A stretch of 33,080 bases of DNA from DATMNI01 sp035570275 (GTDB taxonomy: Bacteria > Acidobacteriota > Terriglobia > Bryobacterales > Bryobacteraceae), in the NCBI GenBank assembly GCA_035570275.1, contig DATMNI010000128.1, positions 1 to 33,080 on the forward strand, given 5' to 3'. A model generated the notes under the pieces. The model had not been told where the DNA came from and did not search any database. It was given only the letters and a program-made list of their open reading frames with translations. Both the position numbers and the translations under genes were made by a program. Each line of letters starts with the position of its first letter. Within the stretch, counting starts at the first letter, position 1. Positions 25,635-33,080 of this stretch are shown one piece after another.

Positions 25635-26227
25635 TTAGTCTCGCGAAGCCACCCGGTCCCACCTGAATTTGCGGAATCCGAGGAGCGCAATTCCCGCGAC
25701 CAAAAGACCTAGAGTGGAAGGCTCTGGCGCGTCGGCGTCGGTGTGGTGGCGCTGGCGATTGCTTGCGTGCCGGATAGGGGACTTGTGAACAGTGGACCCG
25801 TCACCTGTAGAACTTCTTCTCCGGCTACAGGAGCCGTATCGCAAACACCTCCAGCAGAAGCGGTCACGGCGCACCAAAAATTGGCTCCAACGAATCCGCC
25901 GCGTTCAAATATAACCAGGCCGAAGTCGGACCCGCTGAAATTGAATAGCAGTTGGGTCGTTGTCGCCGATAGATCGGAGCCGATAACTTCGAAAACGGAA
26001 TTCGAGCGATGATCGTTAACAGTAGTGGTGCCGTCATTTAACAACAGGTTAAAATCGAGAATGTTGCTAGTACCGATAGCCCCGATGGTTCCGTCGGTTT
26101 CGATGAAGCCGGTCAGGCTTCCTGGGCCAACTGTCTGAGAGACGCCGTAAGTTATAGTAGCGGCGCTGCAAAGGGACGCAGCACCAAGGACCAATGACAG
26201 CATGGTCAAACTTCGAGAAATCCGCAT
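25635..26227 (-). pseudogene. PEP-CTERM protein 2, frameshifted before its sorting tail
   Basis: The start frame encodes MRISRSLTMLSLVLGAASLCSA and a body nearly the same as PEP-CTERM protein 1 (VGPGSLTGFIETDGTIGAIG), but it ends at 25709 without a sorting tail. The tail DADAPEPSTLGLLVAGIALL and basic end are present in another frame, stopping at 25635. The join lies at about 25735-25750, where paralogue 1 has its His/Asp-rich linker. A deletion not divisible by three in that linker would explain it. The signal peptide is intact, so a tail-less secreted form may still be made. Confidence 0.7.
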
Positions 26228-26321
26228 TTGTTTCTTCTATTCCTCCGAGAATGGAAATGGGACAGCCGTGATGTTAGAACGAACACATTACCAGCGTCAA
26301 CTGCAAAGCAGTGTAGAAGAG

Positions 26322-26356
26322 CAAAACGTAACAAGACAGTTCAAAACGTAACAAGA
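26322..26356 (-). promoter_or_regulatory. Tandem 15-bp direct repeats upstream of PEP-CTERM gene 2
   Basis: TCTTGTTACGTTTTG (minus strand) occurs twice at 26322-26336 and 26342-26356, a 20-base period, so both face the same side of the helix within about two turns. It lies about 95 bases upstream of the start. The same pair is found at 27534-27568. The phasing and conservation suggest an operator for a regulator binding direct repeats. Confidence 0.55.
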
Positions 26357-26515
26357 GAAGATAAGTACTGGCACTATCGTCCGTGAAAGATGATGTAAAT
26401 CCTAGAACCAGTGCTTGACCGGGGGTGGCCAAGTAGGCCTCTCGGATCAATCGGTCTGTGCAGTTCCGTGTCCAATGGCCGTTGGAACAGCCCATTGTCG
26501 TCACGGCCGTGAAAA

Positions 26516-26812
26516 TCACGGCAAACAAGCCAAAACTTCCTGGTAAGATGGCTCTTGACTTAAAATCTTGCGGGTGACGTCGAGGATGAGGATGCGGACG
26601 TCCTCTCGTACGAGACCGTCATGTTCGTATCCGATGGCGATCAGACCGCCGTAGCGGGCCTTGCGCAGTTGGCGCATCACTCCGGCGATGCGCGCGAAGC
26701 CGCGTCCCAACCGCACATTGACTTCGCCGCCCGCCGCCACGGTATCGTATCCACAGGACGCGATGTGTCTCACGTCGAGTGATGCGCCCTTCGTCTTCGA
26801 GAGGCCCGGCAA
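26516..26812 (-). pseudogene. Sugar-phosphate isomerase/epimerase 3-prime fragment, copy B
   Basis: The frame contains GVMRQLRKARYGGLIAIGYEHDG then REDVRI, the C-terminal pattern of xylose-isomerase-like TIM-barrel proteins (usually 'LRxxGYxGxLAIEYEHxGxxEEDVR'). Only the last ~100 residues are present and the N-terminal barrel is missing. The open frame reaches back to about 26870, next to the stop of PEP-CTERM gene 3. The end (RKILSQEPSYQEVLACLP) is unlike the family. A decayed fragment. Confidence 0.55.
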
Positions 26813-26878
26813 CGCCCGCTGAGCAGTTTCCCGGCTCTCGTAAGCGGACGTCTGCTTGAAAGAAGTGATTGTGAATGT

Positions 26879-27271
26879 TCAGCGCATCCGCCGGCGGAGT
26901 TTCGACAAGGCGATGAGACCGGCGCCCAGCAACAGGAGAGAAACCGGCTCAGGAGCCTCCGCCGCTCTGCCCAAAAGCTCCACCCGCAATCCGGTGGGTC
27001 CACCGTCGTTATTTACCATAAAGTCCATCGTATTCATAACGGCGTGGAAATCGCTGCTGATCGAAAACAGTGTCCATTGAGTAAAGGATGTATCAACGGC
27101 GGGGCCGGTGGCCGTTACCAGCGTGTAATGCGCGACACCGACCGTTCCATTTGGCAACGGGACGCCGGCAGCGTCCACACCGGTATTGAAATCAGTATTG
27201 ATCGAAGCTGCTTGCGTGGACGCAGCGCCAAGGACCAGCGACAGAATCGTCAAACTTCGATAAATACACAC
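26879..27271 (-). CDS. PEP-CTERM protein 3
   Basis: A 130-residue exported protein. GTG at 27271 is chosen because it aligns with the starts of paralogues 1 and 2 and follows GGAGGAG about 13 bases upstream; a longer frame runs into unrelated repeat DNA. Residues 1-22 are a signal peptide (YRSLTILSLVLGAASTQA) like that of its neighbours. The body is different (DFNTGVDAAGVPLPNGTVGVAHYTL, shown for its start as DFNTGVDAAGVPLPNG) and may be a small beta domain. It ends with a PEP-CTERM signal of another subtype: APEPVSLLLLGAGLIALSKL then RRRMR. The shared leader with a different body suggests recombination of a leader onto another PEP-CTERM gene. Confidence 0.8.
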   Translation of the reverse strand: MCIYRSLTILSLVLGAASTQAASINTDFNTGVDAAGVPLPNGTVGVAHYTLVTATGPAVDTSFTQWTLFSISSDFHAVMNTMDFMVNNDGGPTGLRVELLGRAAEAPEPVSLLLLGAGLIALSKLRRRMR

Positions 27272-27383
27272 TTGTTTCTTACACTCCTCCGAGAATGGAA
27301 AATGGGACAGCCGTATTGCGGTTTTCCGGGTATCTCTGCCGGTCTCCCGTCCTGGCGAGGCCGGCAGACATGCCTCGGCACAA

Positions 27384-27473
27384 TTAATCTCGCGACTCCG
27401 CTGCGTCCCGCCTGAATCTGCGGAATCCGAGGAGCGCAATTACCGCAACCAAAAGACCTAGCGTGGAAACCGG
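27384..27473 (-). pseudogene. Orphan PEP-CTERM sorting tail
   Basis: The frame PVSTLGLLVAVIALLGFRR, then FRRDAAESRD and TAA, is the tail of PEP-CTERM proteins 1 and 2 without any body. Directly upstream is the distal half of the shared leader (CTAACATCACGGCTGTCC). A deletion has joined the leader to the tail, removing the ribosome-binding site, start and coding body. Confidence 0.7.
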
Positions 27474-27533
27474 ACAGCCGTGATGTTAGAACAGGCTCAA
27501 CACTTGCGTCAACTACAAATCAGTGTAGAAGAA

Positions 27534-27568
27534 CAAAACGTAACAAGATAGATCAAAACGTAACAAGA
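27534..27568 (-). promoter_or_regulatory. Second copy of the tandem 15-bp direct repeats
   Basis: TCTTGTTACGTTTTG at 27534-27548 and 27554-27568, with the same 20-base period as at 26322-26356. Surrounding bases are also alike (GCGTCAACT...CAGTGTAGAAGA...CAGATAAGTACTGGCAC), so this is a duplicated upstream region, here left in front of the orphan tail. Confidence 0.5.
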
Positions 27569-27709
27569 GCAGATAAGTACTGGCACTTTAGTTGGTGAGA
27601 GACGACGCAAAATCTAAAACTCACTCGTTAACCGGGGTGGTCAAGTAGGCCTCTCGGATCAATCGGTCTGAGGATACGGAACGGGCGGCGCGGAATGGAA
27701 TGGGCAGAA

Positions 27710-28063
27710 CTACCGACTTAAGGGAGCCTGCGCTGCGTACTCAACTTCGATGCGGACGTCCTCTTCCGCGGGACCCTTGTGCTCGTATTCGATGGCGATC
27801 AGACCGCCGTAGCCGGCCTGGCGCAGTTCGCGCATCACTTCGGGGATCTGAGTAATGGCTAGGATGGCGTTCTGCGGCAGGCCATCCTGGGCGCGCCAGG
27901 CACGGTGGCTGTACTCGCCGGCGAGCCCGTCGGCCCCCGGCTAGGGTACCCCGGAGGACGCCCCATCGCTTGCATGGAGGCCGGCGGCGGACGCCGTCCC
28001 ACACATCAGAAACAGAACCGCCACGAGGTGGAAGCTATGGCGGCTTCTTGGCCGCGTACGCAT
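27710..28063 (-). pseudogene. Chimeric remnant: propeller-sensor start fused to isomerase end
   Basis: From ATG 28063 the frame encodes a signal peptide (RHSFHLVAVLFLMCGTASA), then meets a TAG at 27941-27943. In the same frame after it comes YSHRAWRAQDGLPQNAILA, the hallmark start of two-component propeller (reg_prop) sensors. It switches directly to IPEVMRELRQAGYGGLIAIE and YEHKG, then EEDVR, the C-terminus of a sugar-phosphate isomerase, ending at TAG 27710-27712. The two halves belong to unrelated families, joined in frame by a deletion. With the premature stop this is a dead gene. Confidence 0.6.
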
Positions 28064-28742
28064 CCTGAGTAGTCTATTGTTAGCCACACGCCGCCGGATG
28101 CTGTGGGCACGATATTGTGGGCACGAAACTCCTGACGCCCGGACCGTCTGAGTCCGAGTCAAACATGTTGGAGAGACTTGGTTGAACCTTCGCCGCTCGA
28201 AGGTGCTGGTGTTCGATCCGGTTGTGAAGACGCCCGGCGCCGAATCAGGCTCGCATATCCAAACGGGACAAACTGTCCTGGAAATCGCCTCTAACTCCTT
28301 TGTTTGAGAATCATACTGGGACAGATTGTCCCGAATCGGCTCAAGAATAGGCCAGATACGAGACGGACGAGTAGCGGAAGCGGAGCGAGGCGGAGCAATC
28401 CTCCTGGGGGAAACCGGGGAAGCAAACCTGTGAGCCGTTAGCGCCAGCGAACCCGATTCGGCGTCGTGACGCAAATGGAGGTGGCCAGTCTGCCAAGGAT
28501 GATGAAAACCGATATCGAAACTGATACGGGCGGGGAAGAAACACGCCAAGGAACGCTGGATGGTTCTAATCGGCGTAGGTGTCCTCGCCTGCGTGGGTGT
28601 CCGGGGTGCTAAGCGATTTCAGTAACGGGCGATCCTTTCCCGAAACAGCCCCAAACTCGCCTGTTTGCCCGGTACGCCGAAGAGTTGGTAATGCCCGTTC
28701 AGCACACCAGCACGTGGCATTGCTGATACAATCGGGGTCTGC
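28064..28742. other. Gene-poor region with two GGGACA palindromes
   Basis: No supported gene in about 680 bases. Open frames on both strands are rich in Arg/Ser/Pro and resemble no family. Two short palindromes, GGGACAaacTGTCCT (28265-28279) and GGGACAgatTGTCCC (28318-28332), resemble the ends of the GTGGGRCAG elements. A TACAAT box at 28727-28732 lies 10 bases before the lutA ATG and could be a -10 element for a nearly leaderless lut transcript. Confidence 0.4.
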
Positions 28743-29468
28743 ATGGGTGACCGTGTTTCCTTATTCGTTACCTGCATGGTCGATCAGCTTTTTCCAAAAG
28801 TGGGAATGGCCATGGCCGGCGTGCTGGAGCGCCTCGGCTATCAGGTGGATTTTCCCGAGGAGCAGACCTGCTGCGGTCAGCCGGCTTTTAATAGCGGTTA
28901 CCGCGCCGAAGCCCGGACGGTGGCGAGGCACTTCCTCAAGACATTCGAACAGTGCCCGCGCATCGTGGTGCCGTCGGGTTCCTGCACGGCCATGGTGACG
29001 CATCATTTTGCCGAACTCTTCGAGAGAGAACCGGAGACCTTGGCCCGCGTCCGCGATCTGGAACATCGCACCTGGGAATTCTCCACCTTCCTTACCGAAG
29101 TGGCGGGCGTGGAAGACGTGGGCGCCCGCATGGAAGATGTGGTGACATTTCACGATGGCTGCCACGCCCTGCGCGAACTGGGCATCCGGAGCGCTCCCCG
29201 GCGCCTCCTGGCCAATGTGCGCGGCCTGGAATTGCGCGAGATGATGCCCGCCGAGGAGTGCTGCGGTTTCGGCGGCACGTTCTCGGTGAAGTTCGCCGAA
29301 CTCTCGGGCGCCATGGCCCGGACCAAGATCCAGGCGATCGAAAGGACCGGCGCCAGCACCGTGGTCTCACTCGATCCCAGTTGCCTCATGCAGATTCAGG
29401 GCGCGCTCTCACGCGCCGGCTCCCCCATCCGTACCATGCACCTGGCCGAAGTCCTGGCGAGCCGCTAA
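28743..29468 (+). CDS. lutA: Lactate utilization protein A (CCG-domain Fe-S protein)
   Basis: A 241-residue cytoplasmic protein of the LutA/YkgE family, part of the LutABC complex that oxidises L-lactate to pyruvate. It carries two cysteine-rich CCG domains: CCGQPAFNSGYRAEA (Cys43-44) and EECCGFGGTFSVKFAEL near residue 174. Single cysteines lie in VTCMVD (residue 11), PSGSC (about 80) and HDGCH (about 138). These bind Fe-S or a related redox centre. The ATG at 28743 gives the usual start MGDRVSLFVTCMVD. lutB follows after two bases. Confidence 0.93.
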   Translation: MGDRVSLFVTCMVDQLFPKVGMAMAGVLERLGYQVDFPEEQTCCGQPAFNSGYRAEARTVARHFLKTFEQCPRIVVPSGSCTAMVTHHFAELFEREPETLARVRDLEHRTWEFSTFLTEVAGVEDVGARMEDVVTFHDGCHALRELGIRSAPRRLLANVRGLELREMMPAEECCGFGGTFSVKFAELSGAMARTKIQAIERTGASTVVSLDPSCLMQIQGALSRAGSPIRTMHLAEVLASR

Positions 29469-29470
29469 CC

Positions 29471-30889
29471 ATGTCAGCCGAGTTTGATCGGAAGATCCAC
29501 ACCACGCTGGAGGACGCCAATCTCCAGCTCGCCATCTATACCGCCACCGGCCGGCTGAAGGACAAGCGCATTGAGTCGGTCTGTGCCGAGGCCCTGCCCG
29601 ATTACCAGGAACTGCGCAGCCAGGCTAACGCGCTCAAGAAGCACGCCATCGATAATCTGGACTACTACCTGGAAGAGTTTGAGCGCAACGTGGAGGCCCG
29701 CGGCGGCAAGGTGGTCTACTGCAAGGACGCTACCGAGGTGGCCGATTTCGTGCTCTCCATCGCCAAAGAGCGCGGCTCGCACCTGATCGTGAAATCGAAA
29801 TCCATGACCACCGAAGAGGTGGATCTCAACGAACGGCTGGAACACCACGGCCTGGAATCGGTGGAGACCGATCTGGGCGAGTACATCCTGCAACTGGCGC
29901 ATGAGAAGCCGTACCACATTGTGGCGCCGGCGCTGCACAAGACGCGCTACGACGTGGCGGAGATTTTCAGCCGCTCCCTGAACATTCCCAGCGAAACCGT
30001 GCCCGAAAAGCAGACGGCGATTGCACGCGTGGTGCTCCGTCAGAAGTTTCTGGACGCCGATATCGGCATCAGCGGCGCCAACTTCCTGGTGGCCGATTCG
30101 GGCGCCGTGGTGATCGTGGAAAACGAAGGCAACGCGCGGCTCACCACCACCGCGCCCAAGATTCACATTGCGGTGGCGGGAATTGAGAAGGTGATCCCGC
30201 GCGCCCAGGACCTGGTGACGTTTCTGAAGCTGCTGGCCCGCAGCGCCACCGGCCAGTTGCTCTCGGTGTACACGTCGTTTCTGGCCGGCCCGCGACGGCC
30301 GGGCGAGGTGGATGGGCCCGAAGAATTTTACGTGGTGCTGCTGGACAACGGCCGCACCAAGCTGCTGCCCGACCGCGTCAAACGCCAGTCGCTGTACTGC
30401 ATCCGCTGCGGCGCTTGTCTGAACACGTGCCCGGTATACCGCAAAATCGGCGGCTATAGTTTTCCGTGGGTTTATTCGGGACCTATCGGGGCCATCCTCA
30501 CGCCGCAGTTCATGGGCGTCTCGCACGAGCCGGGCCTGCCCTTCGCGTCCAGTCTGTGCGGGGCCTGCGGCGAAGTCTGCCCGGTGAAGATCGATATTCC
30601 CAGGATCCTGCTGGAACTGCGCGCTGACGTCAAAAAAAGCGAGGTGCGCGAAAAACAGAACCGGCTGGAAAAGCTCGCCTTCCGAGCCTTCGCCTGGCTG
30701 ATGACGCATCCGCGCGTCTATGAAATGGCCGGGCGGATTGGCGCCTCCATGGCGCCTCCAGGCGAAGGTGGCTGGATCCGCAGCGTGCCTGCGCCGATGA
30801 ACCTGCCGCCGGTTCGGGCCTGGCTGAGCCAGCGCGACCTTCCGCCATCGCCGGCCAAGAGCTTCCGGGAACTGTGGAGGCAGCGCTGA
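29471..30889 (+). CDS. lutB: Lactate utilization iron-sulfur protein B
   Basis: A 472-residue protein, the normal LutB length. The N-terminal part is the LUD domain (VVYCKDATEVADFVLSIAKE, KSKSMTTEEVDLNERLEHHG shown as KSKSMTTEEVDLNE, and GISGANFLVADSGAVVIVEN as GISGANFLVADSG). Two [4Fe-4S] motifs follow: C-I-R-C-G-A-C-LNTC-P near residue 313 and C-G-A-C-G-E-V-C-P near 357. A C-terminal helical region completes it. It carries electrons from lactate oxidation to the quinone pool. ATG at 29471 is two bases after the lutA stop; longer upstream frames are shadows of lutA. Confidence 0.94.
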   Translation: MSAEFDRKIHTTLEDANLQLAIYTATGRLKDKRIESVCAEALPDYQELRSQANALKKHAIDNLDYYLEEFERNVEARGGKVVYCKDATEVADFVLSIAKERGSHLIVKSKSMTTEEVDLNERLEHHGLESVETDLGEYILQLAHEKPYHIVAPALHKTRYDVAEIFSRSLNIPSETVPEKQTAIARVVLRQKFLDADIGISGANFLVADSGAVVIVENEGNARLTTTAPKIHIAVAGIEKVIPRAQDLVTFLKLLARSATGQLLSVYTSFLAGPRRPGEVDGPEEFYVVLLDNGRTKLLPDRVKRQSLYCIRCGACLNTCPVYRKIGGYSFPWVYSGPIGAILTPQFMGVSHEPGLPFASSLCGACGEVCPVKIDIPRILLELRADVKKSEVREKQNRLEKLAFRAFAWLMTHPRVYEMAGRIGASMAPPGEGGWIRSVPAPMNLPPVRAWLSQRDLPPSPAKSFRELWRQR

Positions 30890-31536
30890 TGTCGCGCGAC
30901 AATATTCTGCACCGCGTGCGAACCGCCTTGGGGCGCAGCGCCGGGCAATCCGTGGGCGACGTGCCGCTAGTGCGCATTCGTATCCCCGAAGTGGCGCCCG
31001 GTGTGGACCCCGAAGTGGAAATGGAAGCGCGCATCGCCGGCATGACGGCGCGCCTGGAAGCTTTGGCCGGAGTGGTCCGCCGCACCACCGACCCGCGCGG
31101 CGTGGTGGCGCAGGCCATCGCCGGGAAGACAGCGGTGGCTTCCAACGCGCCGTACCTGGCGGAGTGCGGCATCACCAGCCTGCCCGGCGTCCGCGCCGGT
31201 ATCACTAACCTGGAGGAATTGCGCGGCCTCTGCGCCACCTGCGATTTCGGCATCACCAGCGCCGATTACGCCTTGGCCGACACCGGCACGCTGGTGATGT
31301 TGGCGAGCCCGCGGGAAGCGCGCCTGGTCAGCCTGCTGCCGCCGGCGCACATCGCCGTAGTGCCGCGCGCGCGAATTCTCACTGGCCTGGACGAGTTGTT
31401 CTCCATTCTGCCGCGCCCGGCCGAACAGACCAGTTCGATGGTGCTGATCACGGGGCCTAGCCGGACCGCCGATATCGAACAGATTCTGGTGCGGGGCGTG
31501 CACGGGCCGGGCCAAGTCATGGTAGTGATTGTGTAA
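30889..31536 (+). CDS. lutC: Lactate utilization protein C (LUD domain)
   Basis: A 215-residue LUD-domain protein, the third subunit of the LutABC lactate-oxidation complex. Family features: CDFGITSADYALADTGTLVM, PPAHIAVVPRARILTGLDEL and a C-terminal ITGPSRTADIEQILVRGVHG then PGQ. ATG at 30889 overlaps the lutB TGA by one base (TGATG) and GGAGG lies nine bases upstream, so it is coupled to lutB. GTG at 30874 is possible but less likely. No lutR/lldR regulator or lactate permease is visible nearby. Confidence 0.93.
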   Translation: MSRDNILHRVRTALGRSAGQSVGDVPLVRIRIPEVAPGVDPEVEMEARIAGMTARLEALAGVVRRTTDPRGVVAQAIAGKTAVASNAPYLAECGITSLPGVRAGITNLEELRGLCATCDFGITSADYALADTGTLVMLASPREARLVSLLPPAHIAVVPRARILTGLDELFSILPRPAEQTSSMVLITGPSRTADIEQILVRGVHGPGQVMVVIV

Positions 31537-31587
31537 CTGCCACACTGTCATGTCTGACGGTATAAACCGCTTGGCGCGCTGTGTCTT

Positions 31588-32503
31588 CTAGGAGCGACGT
31601 CCGCCGAACTCCTCCGCGTTAGGCGACACAAATTCCCGGACGCTCATCGGCGGCCGGCCGGTCACCCGTTGGACGCCGTCTGCCCATCTGTCATAACGAC
31701 CGGCCCGGTGCAACTCGCCCATCGCCAAAAGATGCCCCGTCAGATGCTCCGGCATATTTTGCCTTCTCAGCTTCTGTTCCCACTCCTCGGGGCTGATGTC
31801 AGAGTACGCGACCTCTCGGTTCAGCGCGTCCGAGAATTCGCGGGCGACGCCATCCATGTCCTGCGACTTGGGACCGGTGAGTTCGTAGATCAGGCCCAGG
31901 TGCGGCACGGGGGTGGGCGAGAACGGCAGCGACTACCTGAGCGACATCAGCCGCTGCAACTGGAGAGGTCTTGCCCCGCCCAAACGGCAGTTCAATGCGG
32001 TCCCGGTCGCGGACGCTCCGGCCGGCTAATTGCAGAAAGCTCTCCAGGAACATTGTCGGCCGGATGGTAACGACAGGCAGGCCCGACCACGCGAGCGCCT
32101 GCTCGCTCAACCAGTGTTGCCGCTGCTGATGGCTCGGGGTAGTGTTCTGGAGGCTCATCTCGGAGACTGTCATCTGGGACATGTTGACCAACGCGTTCAC
32201 TCCGGATTCCCGCGCCACGGCCGCCATGGTCAATGCCGCCTCGAGGTACCCAGCGGACACGGACATGCCGAAGTAGACCCGGCTGCAGCCGCTGACGATG
32301 CGATAAACATCACCCGGTTCGAGGAGGTCGCCGACCACCACTTGGGCGCCCGCGGCTCGTAGAGACGCTGCCCGTTCGTCCTCGCGCCGCACCATAGCGC
32401 GAACCGAAAACCCTCGATCGAGGAGCAGGCCGGTGACCGTGCGTCCGACCGATCCCAGTTGGCCGGCTGCCCCGGTTACCAATATCGATCCGTTATCTAC
32501 CAT
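31588..32503 (-). pseudogene. NmrA-like NAD(P)-binding protein, frameshifted
   Basis: ATG 32503 starts a Rossmann protein: ILVTGAAGQLGSVGRTV (dinucleotide motif G-A-A-G-Q-L-G), then RGFSVRAMVRRED, GDLLEPGDV and VNMSQMTV. The frame ends at 31799 with a non-family tail. The true C-terminus (VPHLGLIYELTGPKSQDMDG to EEFGGRRS, stop 31588) lies in another frame. The two join in a run of five G on the plus strand (31909-31913): removing one base restores AVLAHPVPHLGLIYELTG. One extra base in a homopolymer could be a real mutation or a sequencing error. If intact, it would be a ~300-residue atypical short-chain reductase, NAD(P)H-quinone-oxidoreductase-like. Confidence 0.75.
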
Positions 32504-32820
32504 GCGCCGTCCCTCCTGGCGTCAGGCAACCGCCTGAGTATATCTAACCCCCACGCTAGGAGAATGCGGTTCGACTTTCCGCCTGCACAGAACGCGATGG
32601 CTTCCAATGCGTTCAGCTGAATGTGGAGTACTATCGGGATCGCTCCTGCATCTTCAGAGAAAAATGACGGGCTTTCTCCGGCGCTATTTGACGTTCGCGT
32701 TTCGCGCGGCGTCGCCGCCCCCGCAAGCGGTCCTTTACGCAACGGCTAGTAGGGCGACGAGGATGGCACTATTTTGCGGATGCCTACGGCGTTTCGCAGG
32801 AGTCATTCGCACCTGTCAAA
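32504..32820. other. Divergent intergenic region
   Basis: About 317 bases between the minus-strand NmrA-like gene and the plus-strand VOC gene. It should contain both promoters. I see no strong hairpin, repeat or conserved gene; open frames here lack family features. Confidence 0.4.
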
Positions 32821-33080
32821 ATGGAGCAGCGCGGGCGCATCCTTGGAATCGGCGGTATCTTCTTCAAATCCGCCAATCGTGATCAGATGCGCGAATGGTA
32901 TTCGAAGCATCTTGGACTCGCTGACAAAGGCCAAGGCGTGATGCTTCCGTGGCGCGAACACGACGACCCGCAAAAGGAACACGTTACAGTTTGGACGGTT
33001 TTTCCCAACTCCACCAAGTATTTCGATCCGAGCCCCGCACCGTTCATGATCAACTACATCGTGGACGATATGGATGCTTT
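32821..33080 (+). CDS. VOC-family (glyoxalase-like) protein, partial at window end
   Basis: An ATG frame stays open for 86 codons to the end of the window. The sequence GGIFFKSANRDQMREWYSK then HLGL is the first beta-alpha-beta of the vicinal-oxygen-chelate fold, and INYIVDDMDA is its recurring later strand. These proteins include glyoxalases, dioxygenases and resistance proteins, usually 120-150 residues with a metal site. The first typical ligand position (His/Gln in the first strand) is not obvious. The upstream CAGGAG is 16 bases away, so the start is uncertain. Confidence 0.75.
   Translation, partial: MEQRGRILGIGGIFFKSANRDQMREWYSKHLGLADKGQGVMLPWREHDDPQKEHVTVWTVFPNSTKYFDPSPAPFMINYIVDDMDA

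Noticed and set aside
28205..28250. GTTCGATCC resembling a tRNA T-loop
   Set aside because: No matching T-stem, anticodon arm or acceptor stem could be drawn around it.
28387..28620. Plus-strand short frame starting MEVASLPRMMK as a gene
   Set aside because: The composition is Arg/Gly/Cys-rich toward the end, no ribosome-binding site is clear and no family is recognised.
29474..30709. A 411-residue minus-strand frame opposite lutB
   Set aside because: lutB is certain from its two Fe-S motifs; the antisense frame lacks motifs.

Overview
The window looks like chromosomal DNA from an Acidobacteriota bacterium, probably of the Solibacter/Bryobacter type. This is inferred from gene content, not from a marker gene. 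The evidence is GC-rich coding DNA, an Oar-like TonB-dependent receptor with a carboxypeptidase-regulatory N-domain, several PEP-CTERM proteins, remnants of a two-component-propeller (reg_prop/Y_Y_Y) protein, a PQQ-type quinoprotein with a built-in cytochrome c domain, and many small palindromic intergenic elements. No rRNA, tRNA, CRISPR array, intact IS element or prophage was seen.

Layout. (1) 313-7396, minus strand: lepB and manC, a 228-base gap, then a very large unrecognised membrane protein (zinc-ribbon start, Cys-Trp-Pro repeats, one membrane helix, jelly-roll-like end) that overlaps a TPR protein. (2) 7479-8224, plus strand: two overlapping SMR/EamA-like half-transporters. A palindromic element and a wrecked brnT-brnA toxin-antitoxin pair follow. 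(3) 8902-12209, plus strand: a secreted quinoprotein-cytochrome c dehydrogenase, a paired-hairpin element, a possible 37-residue four-cysteine protein and an alpha/beta hydrolase. (4) 12287-16278, minus strand: a secreted TlpA-like thioredoxin protein, a MITE-like element and a secreted protein with three C-terminal Ig-like repeats. (5) 16711-24379, minus strand: a probable export-and-degradation locus in the order TonB receptor, Tat-exported glycosidase-like protein, sulfatase, and a 42-residue membrane peptide whose start overlaps the sulfatase stop. (6) 24558-28063, minus strand: a gene graveyard with two apparently intact PEP-CTERM genes, one frameshifted one, one reduced to its sorting tail, two copies of a sugar-phosphate-isomerase 3-prime fragment, and pieces of a propeller-sensor gene at both ends. 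(7) 28743-31536, plus strand: the lactate-oxidation operon lutABC. (8) 31588-33080: a frameshifted NmrA-like gene and the start of a VOC-family gene that runs off the window.

How the genes fit together. The receptor, glycosidase-like protein and sulfatase plausibly import and desulfate/hydrolyse a sulfated glycan. LutABC and the quinoprotein feed electrons from small organic substrates into respiration. ManC would supply GDP-mannose for surface polysaccharide. The most unusual parts are the 1108-residue repeat protein, the duplicated and decaying PEP-CTERM block with its phased 15-bp direct repeats, two unlisted small genes, and a family of GTGGGRCAG-bounded paired-hairpin elements.
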